Source of the DNA: JBGTLW01 sp041743835
GTDB taxonomy: Bacteria; Planctomycetota; Phycisphaerae; Phycisphaerales; Phycisphaeraceae
NCBI GenBank assembly: GCA_041743835.1
Contig: JBGTLW010000202.1
Coordinates: forward strand, 1-5,511
DNA length: 5,511 nucleotides
Direction: 5' to 3'
The translations under genes and the position numbers were made by a program. A model generated the notes under the pieces. The model had not been told where the DNA came from, made no database searches, and worked only from the letters and a program-made list of their open reading frames with translations. Below, in pieces: positions 4,298-5,511 of this stretch. The first letter of the stretch is position 1. Each line of letters starts with the position of its first letter.

Positions 4298-5302
4298 TCA
4301 CTTCACGATGAACGACTCGATCCGCTCGCGGATCACCGGCTGCATCGCCTCGGCGTCATAACGACCCGCCTCGCGCACATCCTTGGCCATCGCGAACATC
4401 ACCTGGTACATCCGCTGGTCATCGACCTTGGGCTTGAGCGTCACCCGGCCGGGGTGGTCCAGCACGTCGGCCCACACCGCGCGCACATCCCGCCAATACG
4501 ACGCGGTGTCAGCCCAATAAGCCCGGCCCGCGGCAAAGTCCACGTCGTCCGCCTTGTCGTACACGTTGAGGCCCGACTCGTGGGCAAGCACCTTCAAGGG
4601 TTGACCCGCCTCATCGAGCACCAGCTTGTGGTTGTCCTGCTCGTGGACCCAGCCCGCGGGCGTGATCGTGTGGCGGTTCTTCGCCACCAGCACGTGGTAG
4701 TCATCTCGCGTGGTGTGTTCCCGGCGGGGCAGGGGCCGCCAGGTCTCGCCCGACTCCCACGCCGACCGGCTGCCGGTGTGGGTCCACGCGCCCACGCCCT
4801 CGTACCGCGGCGAGTCATCGACCTGATACACCGCCTGCGTCCACTTGCCTTCCACTGCATCGGCGGGCAGCTTGACCAGCTCCCACGTGCGGTGGCCGCG
4901 GTACACGTTGAGCTTCGTGTCCTGGTAACGCCAATCCTGTCGCCAGTGCTTGACCACGCGCGGCTCACCCCCGTCTTCCCCGGGGTGCAGCACCAGCACG
5001 TGCTGGAGGCTGATGAAATCGCCGGTGTCTTCGATGACCTCGACAAACTCGGTCGCGGTGGAGTTGTGAGGCTCGTGCAGCTCGTAGCCCGGCTCGACGG
5101 CCACGGTCTCCTGGAACTGGAACTTCACGCGATAGTCGCCCGCCATCGCAAGGATCGCCGCGCGGTCCCGCTCGAACTTCGTGGCCGGGGCTTGGGCCTT
5201 GGCGTCGGCGGCGGGCTCCGCCAGCGCGTGGGCGGTGGCCAGCAGCAGCGCCAAGGCGCAGACGATCGTGAGGGTCAGGTTGAAAGCTTTGCTGTCGATC
5301 AT
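4298..5302 (-). CDS. DUF6607 family secreted protein of unknown function
   Basis: The 334-residue product matches what I know as the DUF6607 family. Its conserved strings are FERDRAAILAMAGDY (43-57), ISLQHVLV (97-104), VVKHWRQDW (116-124), VDDSPRYEGVG (161-171), RPLPRREHTTRDDY (189-202) and GWVHEQDN (217-224). Residues 7-28 form a signal peptide with a likely cut after ALA (26-28), so the mature protein is periplasmic or secreted. No catalytic motif is obvious; the richness in Trp, His and charged residues suggests a beta-rich binding fold, which is inference. The start at 5302 is chosen over the in-frame Met 13 codons upstream because GAAGGAAA sits 6 bases before it and the signal peptide then begins properly. 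It is 45 bases downstream of the gene ending at 5348 on the same strand, so the two may be co-transcribed. Confidence 0.85.
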   Translation of the reverse strand: MIDSKAFNLTLTIVCALALLLATAHALAEPAADAKAQAPATKFERDRAAILAMAGDYRVKFQFQETVAVEPGYELHEPHNSTATEFVEVIEDTGDFISLQHVLVLHPGEDGGEPRVVKHWRQDWRYQDTKLNVYRGHRTWELVKLPADAVEGKWTQAVYQVDDSPRYEGVGAWTHTGSRSAWESGETWRPLPRREHTTRDDYHVLVAKNRHTITPAGWVHEQDNHKLVLDEAGQPLKVLAHESGLNVYDKADDVDFAAGRAYWADTASYWRDVRAVWADVLDHPGRVTLKPKVDDQRMYQVMFAMAKDVREAGRYDAEAMQPVIRERIESFIVK

Positions 5303-5307
5303 GGGTG

Positions 5308-5315
5308 TTTCCTTC
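5308..5315 (-). promoter_or_regulatory. Ribosome binding site of the DUF6607 gene
   Basis: The minus strand reads GAAGGAAA, ending 5 bases before the CACCC-adjacent ATG at 5302 (AAGGA core about 7 bases away). It decides between the start at 5302 and the in-frame ATG at 5341. Confidence 0.65.
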
Positions 5316-5347
5316 TTTTGCGGGGTCGGGGGTTTGTGCATGTTGCT

Positions 5348-5511
5348 CTAGGGGTTGAAGTCGTAGTTGGGGTCGTCGGCCCAGTTGGCCCAGTGGCGCA
5401 TGTCGTCGAGCTGGTCCGGCGGGAGTGTCGTGGCGTGGCCATCGAACCACGCGGTCGCGGTGCTGCCGGGCACCCGGCCCTCGGGGATGCCCGTGACGGT
5501 GGCCGGGTCGA
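5348..5511 (-). CDS. C-terminus of a probable pseudopilin-like (type II secretion/prepilin) protein
   Basis: Fifty-three codons and a TAG stop are present; the start lies beyond the right edge. The tail includes GSTATAWFDGHATTLPP (residues 15-31 of the fragment) and then DQLDDMRHWANWADDPNYDF. The FDGH motif followed by a LPPDQLDDMR..WAN tail resembles the ends of the large planctomycete family of prepilin-like proteins with an N-terminal methylation site and a C-terminal H-X9-DG motif. The His expected ten positions before the DG aspartate is Val here, so the fit is partial. With the N-terminus missing, the call cannot be confirmed. The codon use (strong G/C third positions) and the uninterrupted frame to the edge support a real gene. 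Confidence 0.5.
   Translation of the reverse strand, partial: DPATVTGIPEGRVPGSTATAWFDGHATTLPPDQLDDMRHWANWADDPNYDFNP

Noticed and set aside
5303..5341. Upstream in-frame ATG (5341) as the start of the DUF6607 gene
   Set aside because: It would put a charged 13-residue stretch before the signal peptide and has no good ribosome binding site, whereas GAAGGAAA directly precedes the ATG at 5302.
4965..5450. Minus-strand open frame of 161 codons spanning the DUF6607 start and the pseudopilin-like end
   Set aside because: It overlaps both better-supported genes out of frame and its Arg/Gly-rich product has no recognisable domain.

Overview
The window is GC-rich (the genes strongly prefer G/C at third positions). 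Its content (a lipoprotein OpgG followed by OpgH, an SGLT-type sugar symporter, a DUF6607 protein and the tail of a pseudopilin-like protein, with palindromic GAAGCCCA...TGGGCTTC repeats between genes) best fits a planctomycete, probably of the Phycisphaerae. This is inference from gene style and repeats; there is no rRNA or other marker gene in the window.

Layout: (1) Positions 1-2154, minus strand: an opgG-opgH pair. The start of opgH (1-127, running off the left edge) overlaps the end of opgG (103-2154) by 25 bases. OpgG is a lipoprotein version of the periplasmic-glucan (OPG/MDO) protein family, now known as glycoside hydrolase family GH186. Its conserved core is complete, but three stretches are filled with Pro-Gly-rich sequence made of small DNA repeats, in both orientations and in several reading frames. 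(2) Positions 2155-2420: the divergent intergenic region, with a GC palindrome, a 30-bp perfect palindrome and a 25-bp tandem array. (3) Positions 2421-4166, plus strand: a sodium/sugar symporter of the SGLT branch with sugar- and Na+-binding residues conserved. (4) Positions 4167-4297: the convergent intergenic region, holding a second 25-bp array that is the mirror image of the first. (5) Positions 4298-5302, minus strand: a secreted DUF6607 protein of unknown function. (6) Positions 5348-5511, minus strand: the last 53 codons of a probable pseudopilin-like protein.

Together: OpgG and OpgH would make and process osmoregulated periplasmic beta-glucan, and the divergent symporter would import a monosaccharide with Na+. 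A shared theme of sugar and osmotic economy is plausible but not shown by the sequence. No defence system, CRISPR array, transposase or RNA gene was found. The most unusual content is the repeats: two mirror-image palindrome-plus-tandem arrays that bracket the symporter, and a repeat-invaded opgG that still keeps its reading frame.
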